DNA from: Pseudomonadota bacterium
GTDB taxonomy: Bacteria; Myxococcota_A; Polyangia; Polyangiales; Polyangiaceae
DNA length: 39,677 nucleotides
NCBI GenBank assembly: GCA_023402175.1
Contig: JAEXCN010000345.1
Coordinates: 1 to 39,677, forward strand
Direction of reading: 5' to 3'
The position numbers were made by a program, and so were the translations under genes. Below the pieces are notes generated by a model. It saw only the letters and a list, made by a program, of their open reading frames with translations, was not told the origin of the DNA and ran no database searches. Shown in pieces: positions 8,001 through 16,500 of this stretch. Numbering within the stretch: the stretch's first letter is position 1; the number at the start of each line of letters is the position of its first letter.

Positions 8001-8190
8001 TCTGCGACTCGACCTCGGTGGCCGACAGCGCCGATGCGCGCGTGACGACCTGCACCTGGATGTTGGTGAGGTCGGGAACGGCGTCGATCGGGAGCTCCTT
8101 CGCCGCGTAGGCGCCCGCCCCGATGATGCCGAGGCAGATCATGATCGCGACGAACGCGTTCCTCGCTGCCCAGAGGACCAGACCCTTCAT
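5002..8190 (-). CDS. Heavy-metal RND efflux pump (CzcA/CusA family)
   Basis: Proton-driven inner-membrane pump of the heavy-metal RND family, 1062 residues, the normal length. It begins MKGLVLWAARNAFVAIMI (first membrane segment) and shows the typical PIDAVPDLTNIQVQV and SQITQPIERGMMGVPGL stretches. The proton-relay segment of transmembrane helix 4 reads DFGIVVEGAVLTVEH. Asp395 and Glu408 match the essential CzcA acidic residues (D402, E415), but the middle Asp (D408) is Glu401 here. The last about 45 residues are acidic then His-rich (SGEHGHGHGPRHG), a plausible cytoplasmic metal-binding tail. The adaptor gene lies 13 bp upstream in the same operon. No outer-membrane CzcC-type factor is in the window, so a TolC-like partner must be encoded elsewhere. 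The metal (Zn/Co/Cd/Ni or Cu/Ag) cannot be read from sequence. Confidence 0.95.
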   Translation of the reverse strand: MKGLVLWAARNAFVAIMICLGIIGAGAYAAKELPIDAVPDLTNIQVQVVTRASALSATEVESQITQPIERGMMGVPGLKLTRSTSKLGISIVTLIFTDDVDIYFARQLVNERLIQIREQIPPELGKPELGPITTALGEIYMFELKGEGRSPEELRTIVEWQLGPKLRQVPGVIEVVGFGGALKQYRVTLDPARLAAHGVSIEMVKEAISKDNRVGGGGYVESAGEQIVLRGDARYKGLEDIAATVVRTDESGIPVRISQLGTVDTGPAQRQGAMTRDARGEIVGGSVLMLKGANSRDVVESVKEKIEEITPYLPSGVTIDPYYDRADYINRVLKTVAKNLTEGALIVVGCLLLTLGSLRAGLLVAGAIPFAMLVGFIGLNAVGYTGNVMSLGAIDFGIVVEGAVLTVEHAMTHGANVADRARRRRRIMHAMADVAKPAVFSVVITILVFLPLVTLEDIEGKMFKPVVVSLCFMLAGALVYALVLVPAVGPRFLRGSADGREPWLIRKLRVVYAPALDFVLRRPWMAIVGAAAIAIGLLSTGASMGAEFLPRIFEGAYALDTLRPPSTNVKQAIELSKIAEETLKEAPEVETVVNRIGRPEGAVDSAGPESSDSFVILKPREQWRKGMTPEKLAQELSDKLEARVPATLHAFSQPIEMRVNDLVAGIKGDVAIKIYGDDLQQMQDVADEIRKVVASTPGAADTKMEIVTGLPSIRVEINREKVGRLGVPPGSVLDALAMARAGQSVGVVREGERVFDLTVRLGGERVDDERDIQRLPLATQQGNLVPLSMVADVKTEDTVVIVGREQNKRRLIVQTNVRGRDMVGFVKEAQAKVAALNVPKTMEIVWGGQFENFNRAKTRLSMLVPVSIGVIALMLVFMFRNLKYMFITLANLPFAVAGGVFALILRGLPFSIPAGVGFIALCGVAVMTGIVMTQSLIDTPREADVVARVRKASLAAFRAPFSTALVAAIGFIPAATATGTGAEVQRPLATVVIGGLLIGMIVSMLALPAMLLIAARREAVHPVEEEADDFDDETAPHSGEHGHGHGPRHGAKDGHAARAHGE

Positions 8191-8203
8191 TGCTGGCTCC
8201 GGT

Positions 8204-9352
8204 TCATTGCTTGGTCACTTCGCCGCGGAGGACGAAGGCGCCGTCGACGACGATCTTCTCCCCCTTCGCCAGCCCCTCGCGGACCTCGGCGATCTCGGTC
8301 GTCTTCCGAGCGATCTGGACCTTGCGGACCTCGAAGGTGCCTGCTTCCTTCTCGACGAAGACGACCTTCTCCTCGCCGAGCGGCTGAACGGCGGGCGCAG
8401 GGACGAGCAGGCGACCGTGGGCGGCGGTCTCCGGCAGCTTGATGCTCGCGCGAACGAAGAGACCGGGCTTCAAGATGCCGTCGGTGTTCGCAACGTCGAT
8501 GTACGCGCGCGCCGAGCGGCTCTGCTTTCCAATCTGCGGCTCGACCAGAGCGATCTTGCCCTTGAAGGTCTTGCCCGGCAGAGCGTCGACGAAGATCTCC
8601 GCTTCCTGTCCGACCTGGAAGTACGGCAGATCGGCCTCGTAGACGTTGAGCGCCGCGCGGAGATCGTGCGGGTCGGCGATGACGAAGGCAGTCTCCTTCG
8701 CCTGGAGGAAGCGTCCGAGGATCGCGTCGCGGCGCACGACGACGCCGTCGATCGGCGCGGTGAGCGTCAACATGCCTGCGCCGGAGATGTTCGCTCCTGC
8801 AGTCGGCTGACCGACGCCGAGCGCCTGGAGCTTCGCCTTCGCCGCGGCGAGATCGGCCTCGGTCTTCGACGCTTCTGCGCGCGCCTGCTCCGCTTCGCGT
8901 GCGGTCGTGAGGCCTTTGTCGAGGAGCGTAGTCTCGCGTTCGAGGTTCGTCTTCGCGGACTTCGCGGCTGCCTCCGCGGAGAGGTACTCCGCCTGCGCGT
9001 TCGCGATCGAGGGGACCACGAGCGTGGCGAGGACCTTGCCCTTCTTCACCGCGTCGCCCGGCTTCACCGTGACGCTCGTGAGGCGACCATCGACCAGCGT
9101 GCCGACCTCGGCGTACGTGTCGAGGTTGTACTCGAGCGAGCCGGGCACCTCGAGATCGAGCGATCCCTGGTTGCTGCCTGCGGGCTCGACCTTGATGCCG
9201 AGTCGCTCGAGCGACTTGGGATCGAACTTCACGAGCTTGATCCCGTCTTGCTTCGTCGGCGCGTTGTCTTGCGCGTGAACCGACTTCTCGCCGGGACAGC
9301 CAGCGAGCGGGAACAACAAGAGGAGGCCGGCGAGTGGATAGAGCTTCGACAT
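8204..9352 (-). CDS. RND efflux periplasmic adaptor (CzcB/CusB-like), lipoprotein
   Basis: Membrane-fusion protein that bridges the RND pump to an outer-membrane channel, 382 residues. The N-terminus MSKLYPLAGLLLLFPLAGC is a lipoprotein signal with lipobox LAGC (Cys19). The barrel-sandwich hybrid is split around a coiled-coil hairpin: GTLVDGRLTSVTVKPGDAV, then an Ala/Glu/Lys-rich hairpin at about 120-190, then LTAPIDGVVVRRDAILGRF. Beta-barrel and membrane-proximal parts follow. It is first in the operon and 13 bp from the pump gene. The long metal-binding N-terminal region of some CusB proteins is not evident. The start ATG at 9352 has only a weak ribosome site. Palindromes about 110-145 bp upstream may be operators. 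Confidence 0.93.
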   Translation of the reverse strand: MSKLYPLAGLLLLFPLAGCPGEKSVHAQDNAPTKQDGIKLVKFDPKSLERLGIKVEPAGSNQGSLDLEVPGSLEYNLDTYAEVGTLVDGRLTSVTVKPGDAVKKGKVLATLVVPSIANAQAEYLSAEAAAKSAKTNLERETTLLDKGLTTAREAEQARAEASKTEADLAAAKAKLQALGVGQPTAGANISGAGMLTLTAPIDGVVVRRDAILGRFLQAKETAFVIADPHDLRAALNVYEADLPYFQVGQEAEIFVDALPGKTFKGKIALVEPQIGKQSRSARAYIDVANTDGILKPGLFVRASIKLPETAAHGRLLVPAPAVQPLGEEKVVFVEKEAGTFEVRKVQIARKTTEIAEVREGLAKGEKIVVDGAFVLRGEVTKQ

Positions 9353-9461
9353 GGAGGAGTTCTGCGGTCACACCCCAAGTACCGCAGGGCCCGTCATTCT
9401 GCCACTACGCGCGGCGGAATTTCCTGCTCGCGAATAGTTGCTGCTCCAACCATTCGAAGAT

Positions 9462-9498
9462 CGTTGCGAATCGCAACGAAGTATCAATGAACGTTCAT
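9462..9498. promoter_or_regulatory. Two adjacent palindromes upstream of the metal-efflux operon
   Basis: CGTTGCGAATCGCAACG at 9462-9478 is a perfect 8-bp inverted repeat around one base. ATGAACGTTCAT at 9487-9498 is a perfect 12-bp palindrome of the kind TetR-family repressors bind. They lie 110-146 bp upstream of the adaptor start, in a 277-bp gap otherwise without a gene. No regulator gene is adjacent, so the binder is unknown. Confidence 0.45.
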
Positions 9499-9593
9499 AC
9501 CTGCGAGCCGAGCCATGTGTGGTGGCACGCACGGCGAGCGCGAGAGCGCACACAGCAGTGAGGCATGACGCCCGCCGCACTCGAGCCATGTGC

Positions 9594-9624
9594 GGGCTCA
9601 GCTCGATGGAGCGCCGCTGAGCTC
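9594..9624 (-). terminator. Hairpin just after the AgmX/PglI-type gene
   Basis: GCTCAGC at 9596-9602 pairs perfectly with GCTGAGC at 9616-9622, with further pairing outside and a 13-base loop. It starts six bases past the stop codon at 9630. No T-run follows. Confidence 0.4.
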
Positions 9625-9629
9625 GCGTC

Positions 9630-11060
9630 TCAGCCGCCGACGCCGAACTTGAACGGGAATCCCGCGACGGTCGTGGGCGAGTCGCTCGTCGGGAACTTCC
9701 ACTTCTGTACCTGACGCACGATGCAGCCTTCTACGCGAGGGTTGGACAACGTCGAGCCGCCGACCGAAGCGCTCGTCACGTTGCCGCCAGCATCGATCTG
9801 CCACTGCACGGTGACGCCGCCCTTCAACCCCGGATTGCGCTGCGCCTCGGTCTCGTAACAGGCGCGCACCGCTCCGATGTGGCTCATCACGACGCGGCGG
9901 ATCTGCTCGGGAGACAGACCGCCCTTCGCCGATGTCGCGCCCGCGGCAACGGCGACCCTCGCTTCGCCGGGCCCGCCACCACCAGGGCCATTGCCGCCAC
10001 CGGTGCCGCCGCCGGCGCCTCCCCTGCCGTTGCCACCGCTGCCGCGACCACCAGGGCCACCACCACCTGCGCCGTAGCCGCCGCCGGTTCCAGCGCCGAA
10101 GCCGGTGTCGAGCGTTCCGGAGCCGAATGCGACGCCGGCGCCGGTGCCGCCCCCGCCAGGGCCCGATCCTTTGAGACCGGTGCCCGAGCCACCGCCGAGC
10201 ACGAGGTCCTTCGAATTGAGACCCGAGAGCGCGGCGGACACGGTGTTGATCGACTTGAGCGTGTTCTGGATCTCTTTTCCTGTTTCGCCTTCGAGGACGT
10301 CGCTCAGCCCGCCGTAGTGCGTCGTCGGCTTGATCTCGCCCGGCAGCGTCGTGTGATCGCCGGTCTTGTTCATCCCGAGCTTGCCCTCGTCGCCTTTGAT
10401 CTTCTTGCCGCCGCCTTGTTCTTTCTTGTCCTGCGCGCCGGGATCCTTCACTCCGGCGCCGCCCGCCGTGTCACCTTCCGCAACGGCCGGCGGCGGAGGC
10501 GGCTCGAGCTCTGCGCGTTTCATCTTGAAGCGCGACGCGAGGTCTTCCGGCGACTCGAGCTCGGGCGGCTTCGGATACGGCAGCGGCGTCGACAGCGTCG
10601 AGAGCAGACCAACGCCACCGATGTGGAGGATGGCGCTGCAGAGCCCGGCGAGGAGCACGAGCAGCTCCGGGCCGCGGAACGCGCTCATCTTGATCGGCTG
10701 CGTCGTGTACTGGAAGAAGAGCGAGACCTGGCCGTACTGGATGAGGCCGAAGTCTCCCGGCATGATCGGGACCGCTGCGCTCGTGCGCGCGACCGCGACC
10801 GGATCCTCCGCACGACCGCGCAGCGTGAGCAGGCCTCCGAGACAGCCCCGCGCATCGAGCTCCCAGCCGCTCGCTGCTGCGCGCACGGGCGTGGGCGACA
10901 TCTCGACGCCCTCCGGGATCGGGATGCTCGCGTCGGGTGAATCGCCGAGGTTGAACGACTCTCCGCGCGCGAGCGTCCGGAGCGCCACGACCGTCGTGCC
11001 CCACACGACGGCAACACGAAGCGCGTTCGGCGGCTGCGCTGGGGGCGGAAGGTTCGCCAT
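9630..11060 (-). CDS. AgmX/PglI C-terminal-domain protein (GltG/NfsG-like)
   Basis: Single-pass inner-membrane protein of 476 residues resembling PglI/GltG of the myxobacterial gliding (Glt) and spore-coat (Nfs) machineries. The N-terminal part (about 10-120) looks like a degenerate FHA-type beta domain. A membrane helix follows at about 131-154 (PELLVLLAGLCSAILHIGGV). A Pro/Glu-rich neck (PPPPPAVAEG), a charged linker and a very Gly-rich spacer (about 288-365) precede a TonB-like C-terminal domain. That domain has the family pattern: VVMSHIGAVRACYE, two spaced cysteines, GGVTVQWQIDAGGNV and VQKWKFP. By analogy it transmits inner-membrane energy across the periplasm. It lies downstream of GltD/E/F-like genes but is separated from them by an oppositely oriented DUF2383 gene. 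Domain reading is firm; the Glt assignment is inference from domain set and order. Confidence 0.85.
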   Translation of the reverse strand: MANLPPPAQPPNALRVAVVWGTTVVALRTLARGESFNLGDSPDASIPIPEGVEMSPTPVRAAASGWELDARGCLGGLLTLRGRAEDPVAVARTSAAVPIMPGDFGLIQYGQVSLFFQYTTQPIKMSAFRGPELLVLLAGLCSAILHIGGVGLLSTLSTPLPYPKPPELESPEDLASRFKMKRAELEPPPPPAVAEGDTAGGAGVKDPGAQDKKEQGGGKKIKGDEGKLGMNKTGDHTTLPGEIKPTTHYGGLSDVLEGETGKEIQNTLKSINTVSAALSGLNSKDLVLGGGSGTGLKGSGPGGGGTGAGVAFGSGTLDTGFGAGTGGGYGAGGGGPGGRGSGGNGRGGAGGGTGGGNGPGGGGPGEARVAVAAGATSAKGGLSPEQIRRVVMSHIGAVRACYETEAQRNPGLKGGVTVQWQIDAGGNVTSASVGGSTLSNPRVEGCIVRQVQKWKFPTSDSPTTVAGFPFKFGVGG

Positions 11061-11185
11061 CGTCGTCTCAGCGTAACAGAGGCGGCGGCCCGGCTCGGAG
11101 TTCCCCGGATCGATGCGCCTCTTGTTTCCATCCCCATATGCGTACAGGGGGGCCTACATGGCCTCAGGTCCGCTCCCGCTTCGAC

Positions 11186-11201
11186 TGGCGCAGACGATGC
11201 T
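11186..11201 (+). promoter_or_regulatory. Weak sigma-54-like site before the DUF2383 gene
   Basis: TGGCGCA-GACG-ATGCT keeps the GG and GC core at correct spacing but has three departures from consensus. It would start transcription near 11213, leaving a 32-base leader before the chosen ATG at 11245. Alone this is weak, because such matches arise by chance in GC-rich DNA. Confidence 0.25.
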
Positions 11202-11244
11202 CTCCCGTCATCCAGCGCGGGCGCTCGCGAAAGGACGGACGGCA

Positions 11245-11763
11245 ATGGCAACGATGGTCGGCAAGCAAAAGGACATCGCGGCTCTCCTCAACGCGCTCAT
11301 CGAGCTCGACTTCGACGCCGTCTCTGCCTACGAGGCGGCGATCGATCGCCTCGCCGACGCGAACGACAAGGCAGCGTTCGCTTCCTACAGGAACGACCAC
11401 GAGCGCCACACGCGTGAGCTCCAGCCCTTCGTAGCCGAGCTGGGCGCGAAGCCCGCCGACCACGCGGACATCAAGAGCATGATCACGACGGGCAAGGTGA
11501 TGCTGGCTTCGCTCGCCGGCGACAAGGCGATCCTCGTGGCGATGAAGACGAACGAGGACGACACGAACACCGCGTACGATCGCGCGGTGGCCCGCGACGA
11601 CGTGCCTCCGCACATCAAGGACGTCCTCGTCCGCAATCGCGACGACGAGCGCCGCCACCGCGCGTACATCGAGAAGCGCCTCGAGAGCATCGAGCGCGCG
11701 GAAGAGAGAGAGCCGCCGTCCGGAGAAATCGCACCGCCGAGCGGCGCACCGAGCGCCCGCTGA
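11245..11763 (+). CDS. Ferritin-like DUF2383 protein
   Basis: Predicted four-helix-bundle protein of 172 residues, of the DUF2383/PA2169 type in the ferritin-like superfamily. Helical segments carry the spaced acidic and His residues expected: IELDFDAVSAYEAAIDRL, YRNDHERHTRELQPF, MKTNEDDTNTAYDRA, RNRDDERRHRAYIEKRLE. Family function is not established; a stress or metal-storage role is a guess. I chose the ATG at 11245 (MATMVGKQKD) because AAGGA lies nine bases upstream and the family domain begins there. The frame is open back to an ATG at 11113. The last about 20 residues are Pro/Ser-rich. It ends 12 bp from the convergent GltF-like gene and splits an otherwise contiguous Glt-like module, which suggests insertion. 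Confidence 0.85.
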   Translation: MATMVGKQKDIAALLNALIELDFDAVSAYEAAIDRLADANDKAAFASYRNDHERHTRELQPFVAELGAKPADHADIKSMITTGKVMLASLAGDKAILVAMKTNEDDTNTAYDRAVARDDVPPHIKDVLVRNRDDERRHRAYIEKRLESIERAEEREPPSGEIAPPSGAPSAR

Positions 11764-11775
11764 CCGCGCTCGGAA

Positions 11776-12240
11776 TCAGAAGGCCGGCTCGTTCTTCGTC
11801 TCGCCGAGCTCGCGCATGAACGAACGGTGACCGAGGTCGCCGGCGGCGAACTCGGCGCGGACGCGGCGGAGGAAGTAGACGATCTGCGGGCTCTTCAGCC
11901 GCCCTTCGACCTCCACTTCTCCGAACCGAAACACGCGCTGACCTCCATCGAGCGTTTTCTGATCGACGACGGTGCCGCCCTTGCCGGCGTCACGCTGCGC
12001 CGCGACGGGGTCGGTCGTCTCCTTTGCCGCGAGCGGAGCCGCAGCATCGGCTTCGTCGACGGCGGGCTTCGGCGGCGTCTTCTTCCCGGGTGCGTTCGTG
12101 GACGGCGGCCTCGTGGCGGGCTTCTTCGTCTGCGCCGCAGACACGAGCGAGAAGGCGCTCGCGAGGGCGAGCACGACGAACACGATGGAGCGCCGCAACC
12201 GGCGACCGCTCTCGCGGTGAGAAGACCGAGCGTGCTTCAT
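11776..12240 (-). CDS. Small secreted protein in Glt-like module (GltF-position)
   Basis: 154-residue exported protein with no recognised domain. It has a basic N-terminus, a hydrophobic signal segment (IVFVVLALASAFSLVSAAQ), a Lys/Pro/Ala-rich linker, and a conserved-looking C-terminal core of about 60 residues containing VFRFGEVEVEGRLKSPQI and YFLRRVRAEF. The core resembles what I recall of short periplasmic GltF-type proteins that follow AglT in the Glt cluster, but that is positional inference. Its ATG overlaps the stop of the upstream TPR gene as ATGA, with GGAG about eight bases upstream, so translation is coupled. It is the last gene of the three-gene run 16978-11776. Confidence 0.8.
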   Translation of the reverse strand: MKHARSSHRESGRRLRRSIVFVVLALASAFSLVSAAQTKKPATRPPSTNAPGKKTPPKPAVDEADAAAPLAAKETTDPVAAQRDAGKGGTVVDQKTLDGGQRVFRFGEVEVEGRLKSPQIVYFLRRVRAEFAAGDLGHRSFMRELGETKNEPAF

Positions 12241-13526
12241 GTCTTTGCTCCGGCCTTCGGCGCCAGCTTCGCGGGCGGCGGAGCTGCAGGCGGTGGAGGC
12301 GCCGGTGCAGGTGCCGCGCTCTTCGCCCCCGCGAGCTGACGTTCCGCTTCGGGCCGCGACGGATGCTCGCGCGGAGCCTCGTCGAGGAAGCGCTCGAAGT
12401 ACTGCTTCGCTTCGACGGGCTTCTTGAGCGAGTCCGCCTGGAGGACTCCCATGTTGAAGAGCGCGGCGATGTTGTGCGGATCGCGCTCGAGCACCTTGTC
12501 GAGGAGCGACCGCGCCTCCTCGAGCATCCTCGCGTCCTTGCCGCCCGACTCTCCGCGGAGGGCCGCCGCGAGCCCGATCTGCGCTGCGGTCTCGTCCGGT
12601 GCGGCCGCGAGCGCGCTCTTGTACTGCTCGGCGGCCTTCGCGTACGAGCCCGCGCGGAGGAGAACGGCGCCCATGTTGAGACGCGAGGTGGTGTCGTGCG
12701 GATCTTCCTGCGCCGCCTTCGAAAACGCTTGGAACGCCGCCGCGTCGTCGCCGCCCGCGAGATGGACGAGGCCCTGCACGCGATGCGCAATCGCGCTCTT
12801 CGCGTTCACGTCGAGCGACTGCTTCACGAGGAGCTGCGCGGTGTCGCGCTCGCCCTTGCCGAGATGGCAGAGCGCGAGCTCCGCGAGCGCGGTCGCATCA
12901 CCGGGCTTGCGGACGAGCACCTCGCGCGCCTGCGCGATGGCCTTGTCGTGCTGGCCCGCGTCGCGGAGCGACGTGACGAGCAGCGTTCGCGCCTCGAGCG
13001 CGCCCGGGTGATCCTTCACGAAGTCCTCGAGCGCTCCGGCCGCGTCCTTGCTCTCTCCGCGCCGCCGCCTCACCTCGGCGAGCGCGACGGCGACCTCTTC
13101 ACGCTCGGGCGCGACCTTCGCGGCGGCTTTCAGCTCCTCCTCTGCCTTCGCGAGGTCGCCGGCGTTCGCGAGGACGACGCCGAGATCGAACCGCGCCTCC
13201 CAGAGGTTCGGATCGATCTGGATCGCTTCACGGAGCAGCGCGATCGCGCGCGTCTGCATCTTCGGATCTTTCGCGGCCGTGACGCCCTCGACCATGCGCT
13301 GCACGGCGAGCGGATTCGCCGGTGGAAGGCCCTTCTCGACGACCTTCGGCCCCTGCTGAGCAGTCTTGCCGCCACCACATGCGGCGGCGCTTGCGGCGAG
13401 CGCGAGCGCGGCCACGAACGCGCGCGAGCGAGACGAGAGGACACAGGAAGCACGGAAGTACGGAAGGATCGATTTTCGATCTCTCGCTTCCGCCCTTCCG
13501 ATCTTCCTGTGAATCCCTCTGATCAT
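12237..13526 (-). CDS. TPR lipoprotein (AglT/GltE-like)
   Basis: 429-residue tetratricopeptide-repeat protein with a lipoprotein signal ending ALALAASAAAC (Cys50). About eight TPR units follow (for example AVQRMVEGVTAAKDPKMQTR, ANAGDLAKAEEELKAAAKV, NMGAVLLRAGSYAKAAEQY, FNMGVLQADSLKKPVEAKQY), then a Pro/Ala/Lys tail. The first about 35 residues before the hydrophobic core are unusually long and basic. However, the ATG at 13526 overlaps the upstream stop as ATGA and no later ATG fits. TPR proteins of this type scaffold complexes. In Myxococcus the second gene of the core gliding operon encodes such a lipoprotein (AglT/GltE), and size, repeats, lipidation and position all agree here. The next gene downstream is coupled by another ATGA overlap. 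Confidence 0.85.
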   Translation of the reverse strand: MIRGIHRKIGRAEARDRKSILPYFRASCVLSSRSRAFVAALALAASAAACGGGKTAQQGPKVVEKGLPPANPLAVQRMVEGVTAAKDPKMQTRAIALLREAIQIDPNLWEARFDLGVVLANAGDLAKAEEELKAAAKVAPEREEVAVALAEVRRRRGESKDAAGALEDFVKDHPGALEARTLLVTSLRDAGQHDKAIAQAREVLVRKPGDATALAELALCHLGKGERDTAQLLVKQSLDVNAKSAIAHRVQGLVHLAGGDDAAAFQAFSKAAQEDPHDTTSRLNMGAVLLRAGSYAKAAEQYKSALAAAPDETAAQIGLAAALRGESGGKDARMLEEARSLLDKVLERDPHNIAALFNMGVLQADSLKKPVEAKQYFERFLDEAPREHPSRPEAERQLAGAKSAAPAPAPPPPAAPPPAKLAPKAGAKT

Positions 13527-16500
13527 TTTCCGCCCTTCTTCGGCGCGGGCTTCGGCGCTGGTTTCTTCGCGGGCGGCGGAGGCTCGGGCTTCTTCTCTTC
13601 GTCGGGGACGAGCGCGCCCGACTTGCTCGAAGGTTTGTCTTCCCTGGTCGGCGCGGCCGCCGGCTTCGGTGCGGATGCGGGCTTCTCCGCCTTCTCGCCG
13701 CCTCGGCGCGGGGCCTCGATGAGCGCCGGAAGCGGCATCGGTCCCTGCGAGCGCACCTCGAAGCCGGTCTCCTTGAAGGGCGGGTAGAGCTCGGAGTTCA
13801 AGCGGCCGAGAGCCTCGCGCATCTTCGCCGTCCACTGGTTGTAGATCCCGAGCTCGGTCGCCTTCCTCCAGCCGTTCTCGTACGCGTCGAGCGAGCGCTC
13901 TTCGATGGGAACGACGAACTCGTCGATCTGCGACTGGTACTGCTCCTTGTCCGCGTCCGACAGGCCGGACGGCGCCGGCGAATCGCGGAGCGCCTTTGCG
14001 AAGTTCTCGTAGGTGCGCCCGATCTGGTAGAGCGCCGCGGTCGTCCACTCGGCGACGCCGAGCGAGACGACGTCGAGGAAGACCTTCGATGCCTTCGCGA
14101 GCAGCTCCGCCTTCTGCTTCAGGCGCTGCGAGAGCTGCTTCACGTCGCCCGTGATCTGGATGGCATCGAAGCGCGCGAGCACGCGCTCGCCTTCCATGTA
14201 GCGCGCGTGCGCGGCCGCGTACTTCCCCTCCGGGCCGAGCTCGCCCTTGCGATGCCTGCCGATGTCGACCGCCGTCTTGAGCGCATCGTCGGCGGCCTTT
14301 TCGTCGCCGTTCTTGATCAGCGCCTGCGCGAGGAGGACGAAGCCCTGGACGCGGTGGTCCTGGTTCTTCGATCGCGAGACGTAGCGGCGATAAAGATCCG
14401 CCGCCTCCTTGTTTCGGCCTGCGTTCTGGTGCGCCTTCCCCATCTGGAAGACGACCTCGTCGGCGTCGCTCGAAGAGCCGTGCTGCTGGAGGAAACGATT
14501 GCCGTTCGCGATCGCCTTGTCGTGCTCACCGGTCGCGACCCGAAGGACGACCGCGTTGAACGCCGCGTCCTTCGCGTGCTCGAACTTCTGGTAGCTCGGG
14601 TGCTCCTTGTCGGCGAGTCCGGCGATCGCCTCGTCGAACTCGGCGGCGTCGGAGAAGAGCCCCATCGACTGGAACGTCGTCGCGGCGATCCACGCGCCTT
14701 GCGGCGACTCGGGGCGATCGCGGTAGTCCTTGCCGGTGACGAGCTGCGCGGCTTCCTTCAGCGTCGAATGGTCGCCCGCCTTCTGCGCGGCGAGCTCCGC
14801 GTTCACACACGCCTGCGCGGCGCGTGCGTCTTTCGGGAACTCCTTCGCGGCGCGGAGATACGCCTTCGCGGCGCCGAGGTGATCGCCAGCCTGCGACTTC
14901 TGCTCGCCCTGCTTGAAGACGGCCTGGACGATGAGCGCGTCGAGCTTCTTCTGGTTCGCTTCGCCCGCGAACGCCGGCGCGGTCTTCAGGCGGCGCGCCC
15001 ACGTCTCGATGTTCTCGTAGTTCTTCGCGCGATTGAACGAGTCGAGGATCAGCTCGCCCGCCGAGAGCGCGTACTGGCTGCGCGGGAACTTCTCGAGGAG
15101 CGAGCCCCAGATCTTCACCGCGGAGTCGTAGACGCCGTAGTCGTAGTACTGCCGCCCGTGGCGGAAGAAGAGCTCCGGGAGCGCAGGGTCGTTCGGATAC
15201 AGCTGCGCGTACAGATCGAGCGCCTCGGCGAACTTCTTGTCGGCCTCCGACTCCTGGAACCCGGTGTCGACCTTCTGCCGCTTCCGCGCCTCGAGCTCGG
15301 CGAAGCGCACGCGCTCGAGCGCGGCGATCGCGTTGTAGATCGCGTCGTGACGGAGCGTCTTGAGCGGCTCCTTCTCCGCCGCCGCGTTCGGGATCGCGCG
15401 TGCCGCGGCCATGTAGTGCGTTGCCGCGTCGGTCGGCTTGTCGAGGCGGTAGAACCAGATCTCGGCGAGGTAGTAGTGGACCTGATACGCCTCCTTCTCG
15501 CCGCTGAACTTCGAGAGGTAGACGGTGTAGAGGCCCGCTGCGCCTTCGAACTCGGCGCGGCTCGTCTTGTCCTTCTGCGCCTTCGCGTGGAGCTGGAGAG
15601 CGTGCTCTTTGAGCTGCTTTTCGATCGTGCGCGACGTCTCGGCGACGACGTTCGGATCGCCCTGCGTCTTCGCCCACGGCGAGCCCGCCGTGTAGCCGTT
15701 GACCGCGCGCTCGTAGGTCGCCTTGAGCTTCGGCCAATCCTCGACGGTATTGTAGCCCTGCGCGATCGCGAGGACCCACTTGCCCGCGTCGCTCGATGCG
15801 GGCTCGAGCTTGAGGAGCAGCTCGTACGCCTCGATCCCGCGATCGTAGTGGGCCTGATCGTAGAACTGCACCGCGAGCGCGCGCACGACCTTGCCGGCGA
15901 AGCGGTCGCCGCCGATCTTCGTGAGGAAGCCGTACGCGTCCTGCGCGGTGTTCTTCTCGTCCTCGGTGAAGACCTCGACGAGGTACTTGAGCGCTTCGCT
16001 CTGCAGCTCGTCGAGCTGCTTACGCTGGACACCGCTGGCCTTCTTGCCCTCGGTGTCGGTGATCTCGAAGACGGCGACGAAGCGCTTCGCGGCCTCGTCG
16101 GAGCGACCGAGCCGCCAGAGGCACCAGGCGCTCTTGAACATCGCGAGGCCGTAGAGCTCGCTGTTCTTGAACTGGAGGACCTTCTCGTATTCGGCGAGCG
16201 CCGCGGCGTAGTCGTACTTGCCGTTGAAGAGCGCCTCGGCCCGCGCCATGTGTGCGTCGGGGACGAAGCGCGAATTCGGGTACTCCTTCAGGATCCGATC
16301 GAACCGCGCGAGCGCCTCGTCTTGCTTGCCCTGCTCGTAGGCGAGAAACCCGTCGACGTAGAGCGCGAGGTCGTATTGCCCGAACCACGGGTAGTCCTTC
16401 AGCACGCGCGCGAAGAGATCGCGCGACGGCTGGAAGTTCGGCTCGGGCGTCGGTCCGCGCTGATCGACGGGCCTCGCCTCCCAGGCCTTGAAGCGCTCGA

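Noticed and set aside
10000..10200. Gly-rich repeat tract as a possible PE_PGRS-type or collagen-like gene
   Set aside because: It lies within the AgmX/PglI-type reading frame, where a Gly-rich spacer between membrane helix and TonB-like domain is normal.
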